A stretch of 8,488 nucleotides of DNA from an uncultured Beijerinckiaceae bacterium (GCA_937873345.1 CALMRL010000438.1:1-8488), one strand, 5' to 3'; positions 1-7,110 are shown, numbered from the stretch's first letter. The notes: generated by a model not told the origin, from the letters alone. A program made the numbers and translations.

Positions 1-50
1 AGCACCTTGCGCCGAGGTGCCGACCGGCTCGGCGGAAAACGTGATGGCAT
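1..50 (-). CDS. Possible start of a further minus-strand gene (partial)
   Basis: An ATG on the minus strand at 50-48 opens a frame that stays open to the window edge (16 codons, beginning MPSRFPPSRSAPRRKV). It lies 19 nt beyond the stop codon of the glycoside hydrolase gene, in the same direction, which is typical operon spacing. The Arg/Lys-rich start running into a hydrophobic residue would suit the lead-in to the first beta strand of a Rossmann-type enzyme such as a glycosyltransferase, but that is only a guess. There is no recognisable Shine-Dalgarno sequence, and 16 codons cannot prove coding. The product is unknown. Confidence 0.3.
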   Translation of the reverse strand, partial: MPSRFPPSRSAPRRKV

Positions 51-69
51 GGGCAGTGTTAGGCGGGTC

Positions 70-1416
70 TCAGGGCCGCGACGTGCTTTCGCGCGCCTGC
101 TGACGGGAGACCGGCGCGATCGCGAGCAGCATCGGCCGGTCGGACAGATCGACGGCGACGCTGCTCGCGACCGTGGTCGGCATCGTCGCCCCTTGCACAG
201 GATCGTGGATCGCGATCCTCGCGTCGGCGCCGACCACGACGATGACGCGGTGCGTCGCCGGCCGGATCGGGCAACGCGCCGCGTCATCCCAGATCGTCGG
301 CTCTGGCCACAGCGCGAGGACGTAGGACCCGTCGGAGCGGGCGAGCAGGAGGTGATGGTCGTCCGGCGCGGCGCCGCGCAGTATCGCCGGCAGGGGTGCG
401 GGAGTGAAGCGCGCTGCCTCGGATCCGGCATCGGCAACGAAGGCGAGCAGGTCGTGCAGTGTTGCGGCGGCGGCTTTCGGCGTGCCATCGCCGTGGAAAA
501 GGCCGAAGCTGCCTTCGAGGTCGGTGCTGGCAGGGTGAAGAACGTTGTCGATCAGCGCGTAGAGATAGGTGCGGGCAGCGCCGGCCTCGGCCGCATCGAG
601 CAGCAGGTTCAGCGTCAATCGCGCCTGCGTCGGTTCGTCGACGCCGCCGCCGCCCCAATCCATCGCGTCGACCGCCGTGTAGTAGCCCGCCTCGGTGAGG
701 ATTACCGGCCGGCCCGATGCCGTGGCGCGCGCAGCCGCGACCGCCGAGCGTATGAGGCGCGCCGGCTGCTCGCCTTTCGGGAAGTAGGCGTGCCAGTTCG
801 AAAAACCGACGAAGCGGGACAGGTCGCCCTGCGCGCGCACCTGATCCGGTCCCGCACCGGCGAGCGAGGCTGCGATCACCTTGAGGTTCGCGAGACCCGG
901 CCGGGCGCGCACGGCCGCGAATAGCGCCTCGTCCAGCATCGCGCCCCAGGCGGGATCATTGAAGGAGTCGCGACCGGCGAGTTGCGAATGATTGACGTTG
1001 AACTCGTTGATGCCTTCGATCGCGGCGACGCTTCGCTTGTCGCGCTGCTGCAGCCGGTCGAGCCGGGCGAGGTCGGCAGGAATGTTGACGGTGCCGCCGG
1101 TGAGAAGGATGTCGAAGCGCACTCCTTCACCGGCAAGCCGGGTGTAGTGCTCGGTCGTCGGCAGGTCGTAGGGCGTGGAGTCACGGAGATGCTTCACCCC
1201 CAGCATCGCGATCGCCGCGTCGACCGCACCGGCGTTCGCCCAGGGACCGTCCCAGGCGAGATGTGTATTGACGCCGATCGCGTCGATGAAGTCGTTCGCT
1301 CTCATCATCCGCCCGGTGGAAACGGCGAGGCCGTCGGCGCTGTCGAGCCGCTGCGGCGAGGCGACGACGAGCGATGCCAGCAGAACGGGGAGCAGGTGGA
1401 GCGACGCCCGCTTCAC
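70..1416 (-). CDS. Secreted clan GH-A-like glycoside hydrolase, EPS-associated
   Basis: This 448-aa protein is probably exported and cleaves a glycosidic bond, plausibly in the polysaccharide made by this cluster. Residues 1-20 form a signal peptide (KR, then a Leu/Val/Ala core ending VVAS). A (beta/alpha)8-barrel pattern follows: strand 1 near 44-51 (IDAIGVNTH), LGVKHLRD at 72-79, the acid/base motif INEFN with N137-E138, a conserved-looking NWHAYF at 207-212, and the likely nucleophile E242 in ILTEAGYY. About 104 residues between the two glutamates fits clan GH-A enzymes such as GH5 and GH39. Residues about 330-435 look like a C-terminal beta domain (VLALWPEP). The start is GTG, and it overlaps the upstream stop as GTGA, indicating translational coupling with the glycosyltransferase-like gene. 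PslG, a GH39 enzyme of the Psl cluster, is a functional analogue. The exact GH family and substrate cannot be fixed by eye. Confidence 0.88.
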   Translation of the reverse strand: MKRASLHLLPVLLASLVVASPQRLDSADGLAVSTGRMMRANDFIDAIGVNTHLAWDGPWANAGAVDAAIAMLGVKHLRDSTPYDLPTTEHYTRLAGEGVRFDILLTGGTVNIPADLARLDRLQQRDKRSVAAIEGINEFNVNHSQLAGRDSFNDPAWGAMLDEALFAAVRARPGLANLKVIAASLAGAGPDQVRAQGDLSRFVGFSNWHAYFPKGEQPARLIRSAVAAARATASGRPVILTEAGYYTAVDAMDWGGGGVDEPTQARLTLNLLLDAAEAGAARTYLYALIDNVLHPASTDLEGSFGLFHGDGTPKAAAATLHDLLAFVADAGSEAARFTPAPLPAILRGAAPDDHHLLLARSDGSYVLALWPEPTIWDDAARCPIRPATHRVIVVVGADARIAIHDPVQGATMPTTVASSVAVDLSDRPMLLAIAPVSRQQARESTSRP

Positions 1417-2465
1417 GGCCGCGCGTCGCCGTTATCGAGGGGGGAAGGCGCGGCAGGGTCGAAAGACCGCTCGTCGGCGAGCTTGGCGAAGAGGCGCACC
1501 GCCGCATGTCGGCGGCGTACATCGAAGGCGTCCCGCAGGCGCGACGCTCCGGCGCGGGCGACTTGCAAGCTCGAGGGCGGCGACGCGGCCAGGGCGAGCG
1601 AGCGCCGTAGGGCCTTGCCGCGCACGAAGTCGACGAAGCGCGTCGAGCGCAGCATCGAGGCGACGTAGCGATCGTCATCCAGCACGGGATGGATGAAGCC
1701 GAGGCCGTTGAGCCCGTCGAGCGGGGGAAGCCGATACTCCGGCACCGGCGGGAAGGCGTCGTAGAGAGCGACGTCGCCGAAGTTGGACAGCGACAGGGTG
1801 GTCAAACCGGCTCGGGCCGCCTCGGTCGGCACGAAGACTTCGGCGCTCGGCCAGAACGGGACGCGCGAGCCGGATTGGCTCATCTCTCTGCGGCGGCGAC
1901 CCAGCACTTCCAGCGCGCGGCGGGAAAAGACGGAAATGCAGACCAGCGAGCCGCGAAGCTCGCGAGCTCCGTAGGTCTGCCGATGCAGCAAGGTCCATCG
2001 CCACTGCGCGAGGGGCTGCTTGATCGGCAGAACGACGAGATCGGCATCGTGCGCCGCCGCTTGTTGGACCAGGGTCTCGTAGGAGCCCGCGATGACGGCG
2101 TCGTACTCGACGAAGACGTAGTAGTCGTAGTCCGGATAGGACCGATTGAAGGCATAGTGCGTATAGTCCGGGTTCCACCAGAGCAGCGAGCCTTCCTCGA
2201 AGCGCGACGCCAAGCCGAGCGCCTCGAGGCTGCTCCGACTGAAGCGGAACAGGTTATCGATCGGAAGGGTGCCAAAGCTCGCCGTTGTCTCGTCGAGCGA
2301 AACGAAGAAGTCACCGGCCCCGGTTGCATCGCGGCTGCGCGCCGCTTGGCGTTCGACGAACGGATCCCATGCGAAGGCTTTGAGAACAACGGCGTAGGAC
2401 GTCATGAGACGGAGATCGCCATGGAAGCCTGCCGAGTACGCTAGAGACGCGATGTGCGAAACCAA
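1413..2465 (-). CDS. Putative GT-A-like glycosyltransferase, uncharacterised family
   Basis: I do not recognise a characterised family. The protein is 350 aa from a TTG start, or 330 aa from the ATG at 2405. Numbered from the TTG it contains YAVVLKAFAWDPFVERQ (24-40), WWNPDY (96-101), DYDYYVFVEYDAVI (112-125), LVVLPIKQP (133-141), FWPSAEVFVPTE (194-205) and GFIHPVLD (256-263). A hydrophobic strand ending in an acidic EYD triplet (120-122) resembles the nucleotide-sugar/metal site (DXD) of GT-A enzymes, and the HP motif near the C terminus occurs in several such folds. No signal peptide or membrane segment is seen, so it is probably cytoplasmic. It is first in a minus-strand unit, overlapping the glycoside hydrolase by 4 nt. 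Glycosyltransferase activity is inferred from fold-like motifs and EPS context. The acidic C-terminal tail (after about 320) is low complexity. Confidence 0.75.
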   Translation of the reverse strand: MVSHIASLAYSAGFHGDLRLMTSYAVVLKAFAWDPFVERQAARSRDATGAGDFFVSLDETTASFGTLPIDNLFRFSRSSLEALGLASRFEEGSLLWWNPDYTHYAFNRSYPDYDYYVFVEYDAVIAGSYETLVQQAAAHDADLVVLPIKQPLAQWRWTLLHRQTYGARELRGSLVCISVFSRRALEVLGRRRREMSQSGSRVPFWPSAEVFVPTEAARAGLTTLSLSNFGDVALYDAFPPVPEYRLPPLDGLNGLGFIHPVLDDDRYVASMLRSTRFVDFVRGKALRRSLALAASPPSSLQVARAGASRLRDAFDVRRRHAAVRLFAKLADERSFDPAAPSPLDNGDARP

Positions 2466-2475
2466 TGGTGACGCG

Positions 2476-2483
2476 TCTCCTCT
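2476..2483 (-). promoter_or_regulatory. Strong Shine-Dalgarno sequence supporting a TTG start
   Basis: The minus strand reads AGAGGAGA, ending 10 nt before the TTG at 2465-2463. This is the best ribosome-binding match near either candidate start of the 1413-2465 gene. The downstream ATG at 2405 is preceded by GATCTCCGTCTC, which has no purine-rich site. The 20 codons between the two starts have weak third-position G/C bias (about 12/20), so they may be a poorly conserved N-terminal extension. Confidence 0.5.
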
Positions 2484-2550
2484 AAAATACCTATCTCTGA
2501 ATTGCGCTTAGCGAGCAATGTAAATTACGCTTTCTGATCCAAGAATTAAT

Positions 2551-2579
2551 TTGTCGCCTGTCTTTCTCCAACGTAATCT
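2551..2579 (+). promoter_or_regulatory. Candidate -35/-10 promoter for the GT4 unit
   Basis: TTGTCG (2551-2556) and TAATCT (2574-2579) are separated by 17 bp. They match the sigma-70 consensus at 4/6 and 3/6 positions. A transcript starting near 2586 would begin at the inverted repeat and leave about 70 nt of leader. The match is weak, and other placements are possible. Confidence 0.22.
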
Positions 2580-2585
2580 GCAGCT

Positions 2586-2628
2586 GTCGGATAGAGGCGA
2601 AGCGATGATTTCCGCTGCACTATCCGAC
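2586..2628. repeat. 9-bp perfect inverted repeat between divergent genes
   Basis: The left arm GTCGGATAG (2586-2594) and right arm CTATCCGAC (2620-2628) are exact reverse complements with a 25-nt spacer. The right arm ends 31 nt before the GT4 start codon. It could be a paired operator whose half-sites lie 34 bp apart, about three helical turns, or the stem of a hairpin in the GT4 leader mRNA. There is no U-tract after it, so it is not a simple terminator. Confidence 0.55.
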
Positions 2629-2659
2629 GCACGATCGCAAGGGCGAGACGGGGCTTGAA

Positions 2660-3841
2660 ATGGTTGGAGGTCGGAAGAAGCCGGCGCTGATCTTCATGTG
2701 GGAGCAGTTCGCCCCCTACCACGTCGATCGACTCGAAGCCCTGGCGGATCGGCTTGGCGAAGACTTCGACATCGTCGGCATCGAGGTCGCCTCGAAAAGC
2801 CTGACGTATGCCTGGCCTCACGCTCGGAGTTCCGGCCGCTTCGAGCGGCACCTGCTGTTCCCGGGAGCCAACGCCGAGGAGATTCCCTGGCGCCGCAAGC
2901 TCGTCCGATCCCTTGGGGTCGTGAGGCGCTACCGCGCTGCCGGCGTCTTCATGTGCAATCAGGAGCATCCTGAAATTCTCGCCATGCTGTTCCTGCTGAA
3001 GCTGCGCGGCGTACCCTGCTACGCAATGATGGATGTCAAATTCGACGACCGGCAGCGCAGCGTATGGCAGGAGGTCTTGAAGACGCTGGTGTTCCGCACC
3101 TATGCCGGCGGCCTCGTCGGGGCGGAGCGACACGTCAGCTATTTCCGCTTCCTCGGCCTGCCCGGACGCTGGATCTCGCCGGGCTATCTCACCGTCTCGA
3201 TCGACAGGGTACGGCGCGAGGCGGCGACCGTGCTGGCGCCGGATGGAGTGCGGCACGCCGAGCGGCACTTCGTGGTCGTTGGGCGCTTCGTCGAAAGGAA
3301 GGACATAGCCACCGTCATCCGTGCCTACGTCCGTTTCCGCGCCAGCCATCCCGGCACGGATCGGCGGCTGCTGCTTTGCGGCAGCGGGCCGACGGAAGAG
3401 GAACTGCGCCGGATCGCGCCGGACGGCGTCGACTTCCTGGGCTTCCTCGACAGCGCCGCCGTGTCGCGCGTCCTCGCCCGCTCGCTGGTCCTCGTCCTGC
3501 CGAGCCGCACCGAGCAGTGGGGTCTCGTCGTCAACGAGGCGATCGCCCTCAACATTCCGGTGCTCTGCACGGATAACGTCGGCGCCCGTGACCAGCTGGT
3601 CCGCAGCGGCGTCAACGGCTTCATCTTCGAGCCGGGCAACGACGAGGGGCTCGCGCGGTTGATGGGCCTGCTCGCCGATGATGAGGCGATGTGGCGAGAA
3701 TTCAGCGTCGCCTGCCGCCGCTTCGCCGGCGATGCCGACGTCGGCTCCTTCATCGAGGGCGTGAGGCGCCTCGTCGCGCCGCGCCGAACCGCCCGCGAAA
3801 TCGCGGACAAGGCGCCGCGCGGCGTCGCTGCGGCAGAGTGA
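2660..3841 (+). CDS. GT4-family glycosyltransferase (GT-B fold)
   Basis: This 393-aa retaining glycosyltransferase probably adds a sugar to the lipid-linked repeat unit at the inner face of the inner membrane. The N-terminal half (about 8-185) is an acceptor-side Rossmann domain without the usual glycine-rich opening, and starts PALIFMWEQFAPYHVDRL. The C-terminal donor domain begins near 203 with HFVVVGRFVERKD (R209 and K214 fit the phosphate-binding positions), then LLLCGSGP (237-244), FLGFL (259-263) and PSRTEQWGLVVNEA (281-294). The last has the EX7E signature, E285 and E293, typical of Glycos_transf_1 proteins. Length is normal for GT4. The acyltransferase gene follows after only 3 nt, so the two are almost certainly co-transcribed. 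Donor and acceptor sugars cannot be told from the sequence. The N-terminal domain resembles no named enzyme I can identify with confidence. Confidence 0.92.
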   Translation: MVGGRKKPALIFMWEQFAPYHVDRLEALADRLGEDFDIVGIEVASKSLTYAWPHARSSGRFERHLLFPGANAEEIPWRRKLVRSLGVVRRYRAAGVFMCNQEHPEILAMLFLLKLRGVPCYAMMDVKFDDRQRSVWQEVLKTLVFRTYAGGLVGAERHVSYFRFLGLPGRWISPGYLTVSIDRVRREAATVLAPDGVRHAERHFVVVGRFVERKDIATVIRAYVRFRASHPGTDRRLLLCGSGPTEEELRRIAPDGVDFLGFLDSAAVSRVLARSLVLVLPSRTEQWGLVVNEAIALNIPVLCTDNVGARDQLVRSGVNGFIFEPGNDEGLARLMGLLADDEAMWREFSVACRRFAGDADVGSFIEGVRRLVAPRRTAREIADKAPRGVAAAE

Positions 3842-3844
3842 GCG

Positions 3845-4957
3845 ATGCCGACCGCATCGTATCCAATCACCGCGATGGCAATCCTCTCAGTTCCAGAGCG
3901 TGCTTCATCGCGCTACTATCCCGCGCTGCAAGGGTTGCGCGGCTTCTCCGCACTCGCCGTGTTCCTCGTCCATATCTACCGCATGGCGATGAACGGCGAT
4001 TTCCTGCCGCCGCTGCCGGGGATCGTCCACGCGGCTTGGTCGACGCTCGGGACCGGCGTCGGGCTATTCTTCATGATCAGCGGCTTCGTCATACCCGCGA
4101 GCCTCGCCCGGCACGGCGACCTCCGGCGCTTCTTCACCGACCGGGTGCTTCGCATCATGCCGCTGTTCGTGCTCGTGCACCTCGCGGTGTTCTCGGTCGG
4201 TCCGCTTGTCGGATACAAATGGTTGGCCGAGATCGCGCCCGGACGCTACGCGGAGTTGTTCTTCGCCAATCTCACCTTCACCGCGCTGCCGCTGGGCCTG
4301 CCGCTGCTGCAGCAGAACTCCTGGTCGCTGAGCTACGAGTGGGCCTTCTACATCGCGCTCGGTGCGGGGTGGCAGTGGCGTCGATCCTCCGCAGGCGGCA
4401 TCGTGATCGACGCCCTTCTGCTGTTGGCTGCCGCGGTGGCCTGTTTCGCTTTTCCTGAATGCCTGTATTTCGCCGCCGGCTATCTGCTCTACCACCTGCA
4501 GCTCCCGATGCCGCGCCGACCGGCCCGTGAGCTACCGGTCGCTTTCGCATGCCTCGCGGCGTACCTCGCTCTGGCGCAATTCACGTCGCCCTTTCTTGCC
4601 GTCGTGCCGGCGACCGTGCTCTTCGCATGTTGCCTCGGGCAAGGCGTTACCGCTCGCTTCTTCTCGCATCAGGCGATGATGTGGCTCGGCAAGATCAGTT
4701 TCAGCCTCTACCTGCTGCATCCTCTGCTGATGTTCCCGCTGCAAAGCGCGCTGCGGCGACTCGCCTTGCACGGGTTCGACAAGGTGGCCCTCTTCGCCCT
4801 GTTCGCCGCCGCGGCGACGCTGATCGTGCTGCCGATCTCCTGGCTGAGCCACGAACTCATCGAGGTCCGCCTGCGCGCTGCCCTTCACGCTCGGCTCGAA
4901 CGTACCGGAAGGAGCGAGGCGTTGCGGACTGTTCGGCTCGTCGCGGAAGACCGCTAG
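3845..4957 (+). CDS. OafA/YrhL-type membrane acyltransferase (Acyltransferase 3)
   Basis: This 370-aa integral membrane protein probably O-acylates (commonly O-acetylates) the polysaccharide or its precursor. It begins with the family's entry motif YYPALQGLRG (24-33), followed by R32-X10-H43, the Arg/His pair needed for activity in this family. GVGLFFMISGFVI (71-83), WSLSYEWAFY with E165 (160-169), and GKISFSLYLLHPLL with H292 (282-295) are also characteristic, as is the HELIE end of the last helix (336-340). About ten hydrophobic segments run from residue 33 to 335, and the C-terminal tail is basic. There is no fused SGNH domain. It starts 3 nt after the GT4 stop. An in-frame ATG at 3875 is an alternative start that keeps every motif. 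The acyl group and target sugar are unknown. Confidence 0.93.
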   Translation: MPTASYPITAMAILSVPERASSRYYPALQGLRGFSALAVFLVHIYRMAMNGDFLPPLPGIVHAAWSTLGTGVGLFFMISGFVIPASLARHGDLRRFFTDRVLRIMPLFVLVHLAVFSVGPLVGYKWLAEIAPGRYAELFFANLTFTALPLGLPLLQQNSWSLSYEWAFYIALGAGWQWRRSSAGGIVIDALLLLAAAVACFAFPECLYFAAGYLLYHLQLPMPRRPARELPVAFACLAAYLALAQFTSPFLAVVPATVLFACCLGQGVTARFFSHQAMMWLGKISFSLYLLHPLLMFPLQSALRRLALHGFDKVALFALFAAAATLIVLPISWLSHELIEVRLRAALHARLERTGRSEALRTVRLVAEDR

Positions 4958-5212
4958 AGCGTTGGACCGAGAAGTGCAGCAGCGATTGCCGGATCTTCCG
5001 CTGCAGCCCATCGGGACAGACCACCGGAACGAACCCGACATCCGCTCCGATGATCTGGGTCGTTCTTTGCCCGCGCACGTCACGGACCGCCCGGCGGAGA
5101 CGTTCGCAGGCAACGCAGGACAGCACACCGCCCGTTCGCGCCCGACGCTCACCCGGTTGGTCGCTTGCTCCCGATCGATCGCGTGGGTGTCTCTCGCCCC
5201 GTGGGAGACGAC
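4958..5212. other. 255-bp gap within the plus-strand unit, content unclear
   Basis: This gap between the acyltransferase stop and the polymerase start is unusually long for an otherwise tight unit. It is GC-rich and has no recognisable promoter, terminator with U-tract, or insertion sequence ends. A short plus-strand frame crosses it (see the 4962-5216 entry). On the minus strand another frame is open through it and reads protein-like stretches (LSCVACERLRRAV, FVPVVCPDGLQRKIRQ). However, that frame runs on antisense into both flanking genes with no proper end, so it is not called. The gap may be a decayed gene, a leader, or spacer DNA. Confidence 0.4.
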
Positions 5213-5216
5213 ATGA
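4962..5216 (+). CDS. Doubtful small ORF, 84 aa, coupled to the polymerase start
   Basis: A TTG start at 4962 opens an 84-codon frame (MDREVQQRLPDLPLQP...) that ends at the TGA overlapping the polymerase ATG (ATGA, 5213-5216). Third-position G+C is roughly 76% by hand count (63/83), below what the neighbouring genes show but above random expectation. The peptide is hydrophilic, with no signal peptide, membrane segment or known motif, and I recognise no family. The Shine-Dalgarno signal is poor. The ATGA overlap is the only good argument for translation, and it may be coincidence. Confidence 0.2.
   Translation: MDREVQQRLPDLPLQPIGTDHRNEPDIRSDDLGRSLPAHVTDRPAETFAGNAGQHTARSRPTLTRLVACSRSIAWVSLAPWETT
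5203..5207 (+). promoter_or_regulatory. Shine-Dalgarno site fixing the polymerase start
   Basis: GGGAG at 5203-5207 lies 5 nt before ATG 5213. The frame is open upstream to a TTG at 5165, but that start has no purine-rich site and would add 16 residues of no evident function. The ATG at 5213 is therefore chosen. Confidence 0.7.
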
Positions 5217-6628
5217 CCGAGATCGCCCTCGCCCCAACCCATGTCGAACGGAAGCGGCAGCCGCCCTCCCCTGCGAAGCGCCTCGCGCTGCTGGCGGCGA
5301 TCGGCGTCTTCCTGACGGCGGGATGCCTGCTGGCCAGCCCGTCTCTTCTGCGCCTCGCCTTGCCGGCCTACGCCTTGGCAGCCGCGCTTTGTCTCCGACA
5401 GCCATCGCAAACACAGCAGCTCTTGATGCTGGTGCTTGCCCTCTTTCTCCTGACACCGCTGCTGCGCAGGCTTGTCGACCTGCACGCCGGCTGGGAGTCG
5501 CAGAACTACCTTATGCTCGCGCCCTACACCGCCGGCAGCATCCTGGTGCCGATGGCCCTGCTGCGCGGCGGACGGCGCAGCCCCACCGGCTGGTGCTGCA
5601 TCGCCGCGATCGCGATCTCGCTCTACGGCTGCCTCCTCGCCGTACTGATGGGGCGGGTGCAGGCGGGCCTGCTCGAGTTCCTGCGCTGGGCGACGCCGCC
5701 GAGCCTCGCCCTCTGCCTCGCCGATTACCTCGCCGGCGATGTCCGGCGCAGCATCCGCATCGATCTCGCCTGCCTCGTCGCCGTGCCGCTGCTCGGCGCC
5801 TACGGCATCTACCAGTATGTCGCCGCGCCGCCCTGGGACACCTTGTGGATGGTGAACTCCCAGATGGACTCGATCGGCAAGCCGCTGCCCTTCCAGCTTC
5901 GTGTCTTCGGCACGTTCAACTCGCCGGGATCCCTCGGGTTCGTCTTTCTATTCGGCCTGCTCGTCCTGCTCGGCTCGCGCAGCCGCTGGCGCTGGATCGG
6001 ACTCGGTCTCGGCACCGCCGCCTTCGCCCTCACCCTGCATCGCTCGGCCTGGCTCGGACTGCTGCTCGGTGCCGCCTGGATCACCCTGCTGGGCGATCGC
6101 CGCGCCCGCTTCACCATCGGCGCCGCGGTGCTGGCGGCGGCGCTGGCCATCCCGTTTGCCCTGGCATTGCCTGAGGTCGGGCAGGTACTGGAGACGCGAT
6201 TGAACAGCTTCACGCAACTCGGCACGGATGGAAGCGCCTACGACCGCTCGGCCGGTTACCGGCACGCGATGGATGATCTCGACGAGCACCCTTTCGGCGC
6301 CGGCCTCGGTATCGCCGGCGCCTACCAGGCCGCCGACGGGTCGGAGACCAAGGTCATCGACGGCGGTCCCATCGAGATCGTTCTATCCCTCGGCCTCATC
6401 GGCGGCTTCGCCTACCTGCTCGCCGTCACCGTCGCGGTGACGCGCTGCCTGTCCTTCCGCCCGCGCGATCCGCAAATTGCCGGGCAGCAAGGCTCGTTGC
6501 TCGCCTTCTTCGTGCTGCTCACCTCAGGGACCACCACGGCGGGCGAGATCGGGCTGTTCTTCTGGATCAGCGTGGGCATTCTCGAAGGCCGACGCGCCCA
6601 GGCCGCACGCATCGCGGCTGCATCGTAG
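5213..6628 (+). CDS. O-antigen ligase/polymerase family protein (Wzy_C type)
   Basis: This 471-aa inner-membrane protein is likely to polymerise or ligate polysaccharide repeat units at the periplasmic face. About 13-14 hydrophobic segments are visible, starting near residues 22-41 and 44-61 and ending near 443-458. Family-like signatures are RRLVDLHAGWESQNY (85-99), LRVFGTFNSPGSLG (229-242), LTLHRSAWLGL (283-293) and SAGYRHAMDDLDEHPFGAGLG (341-361, containing the usual HPxxGxG-like turn). The largest hydrophilic stretch, about 331-385, would be the big periplasmic loop typical of Wzy and WaaL proteins. R230, R287 and R350 are candidate functional arginines. It is last in the plus-strand unit, 255 bp after the acyltransferase, and may be read through or have its own promoter. 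Polymerase and ligase cannot be separated by sequence alone. The EPS-type context favours polymerase. Confidence 0.88.
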   Translation: MTEIALAPTHVERKRQPPSPAKRLALLAAIGVFLTAGCLLASPSLLRLALPAYALAAALCLRQPSQTQQLLMLVLALFLLTPLLRRLVDLHAGWESQNYLMLAPYTAGSILVPMALLRGGRRSPTGWCCIAAIAISLYGCLLAVLMGRVQAGLLEFLRWATPPSLALCLADYLAGDVRRSIRIDLACLVAVPLLGAYGIYQYVAAPPWDTLWMVNSQMDSIGKPLPFQLRVFGTFNSPGSLGFVFLFGLLVLLGSRSRWRWIGLGLGTAAFALTLHRSAWLGLLLGAAWITLLGDRRARFTIGAAVLAAALAIPFALALPEVGQVLETRLNSFTQLGTDGSAYDRSAGYRHAMDDLDEHPFGAGLGIAGAYQAADGSETKVIDGGPIEIVLSLGLIGGFAYLLAVTVAVTRCLSFRPRDPQIAGQQGSLLAFFVLLTSGTTTAGEIGLFFWISVGILEGRRAQAARIAAAS

Positions 6629-6712
6629 GCTTTCCGACCCCGTCACGTTGGTGGCTATGGCTCGGCACTTCCGCAGCGGCAAGGCGCTTGCGCGCGGCGC
6701 CATCGGCAGCAC

Positions 6713-6727
6713 AGCGCCGGCGGCGCT
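6713..6727 (+). terminator. GC-rich hairpin downstream of the polymerase gene
   Basis: AGCGCC (6713-6718) and GGCGCT (6722-6727) form a perfect 6-bp stem with a 3-nt loop, about 85 nt past the polymerase stop. No U-tract follows. It could help stop or stabilise the transcript, but short GC palindromes are common in DNA of this composition. Confidence 0.22.
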
Positions 6728-7082
6728 TGGCGACGGTGGATGAGGATCGTCAACTCTGATTGGCGGCACAGCATGCAGAACGTTCTTGTCGTTCGATGTA
6801 GGCAAGCCTTGGCACGGCATCGCGAGCCAAACGGACCGCCCTTACCGCAGAATATGCTTCAGGCGTCTCGACGTGCCAATCGTCGATGGACGAGTGCGTG
6901 CGCCAAACGGCTGAATTATGAAGGAACAAGGCAAGAGGTTCTCCCCAAACATGAGTGCGACATTTTGAAGCACCTGCCGCGAGAAAAGAAGCATGCGCCG
7001 CCCTTTCGGCGCCTCGCAGAAAGATAGTACGAGGATCAAACAACCCTTGCGGCATTCGCAATCCGACATTTCGCTTAAAATG

Positions 7083-7110
7083 TGACAGCTATTGTCAAAT
7101 TATTATGACA
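7083..7110. repeat. Three TGACA/TGTCA half-sites in a row
   Basis: TGACA (7083-7087), TGTCA (7093-7097) and TGACA (7106-7110) form one dyad with a 5-nt spacer and an everted dyad with an 8-nt spacer. The 15-bp TGACA-N5-TGTCA element has the size of a dimeric regulator operator. No specific regulator is identified. Confidence 0.4.

Larger units (their letters stand above)
2466..2659. promoter_or_regulatory. Divergent intergenic control region of the two EPS units
   Basis: This 194-bp gap separates the minus-strand glycosyltransferase/hydrolase unit from the plus-strand GT4/acyltransferase unit, so it should carry promoters for both. It is richer in A+T than the flanking genes, particularly 2481-2560. 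It contains the inverted repeat at 2586-2628 and a weaker dyad ATTGC-N9-GCAAT at 2501-2519. The GT4 start has only a weak GGGG (2650-2653) 6 nt upstream as a possible ribosome-binding site. Confidence 0.6.

Noticed and set aside
7..924. 305-aa plus-strand open frame
   Set aside because: It is antisense to the glycoside hydrolase, is very Arg/Gly-rich without domains, and arises from high GC3 on the opposite strand.
1689..2444. 251-aa plus-strand open frame
   Set aside because: It is antisense to the glycosyltransferase-like gene, has no ribosome site or known motif, and is explained by codon bias.
2546..3349. 267-aa minus-strand open frame starting inside the GT4 gene
   Set aside because: It lies antisense to clear GT4 coding sequence with an EX7E motif, and its peptide has no recognisable fold.
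4532..5485. 317-aa minus-strand frame across the 255-bp gap
   Set aside because: It extends antisense into both the acyltransferase and polymerase genes and has no domain pattern.
4549..6174. 541-aa plus-strand open frame, the longest open frame in the window
   Set aside because: It runs out of frame through two genes with clear membrane-protein signatures, and its own translation is Arg/Pro/Ala-rich shadow sequence.
6740..7061. Frames of 95 aa (plus) and 103 aa (minus) in the gene-poor stretch
   Set aside because: There is no Shine-Dalgarno site, no family resemblance, and competing frames on both strands. They are kept only as part of the region description.
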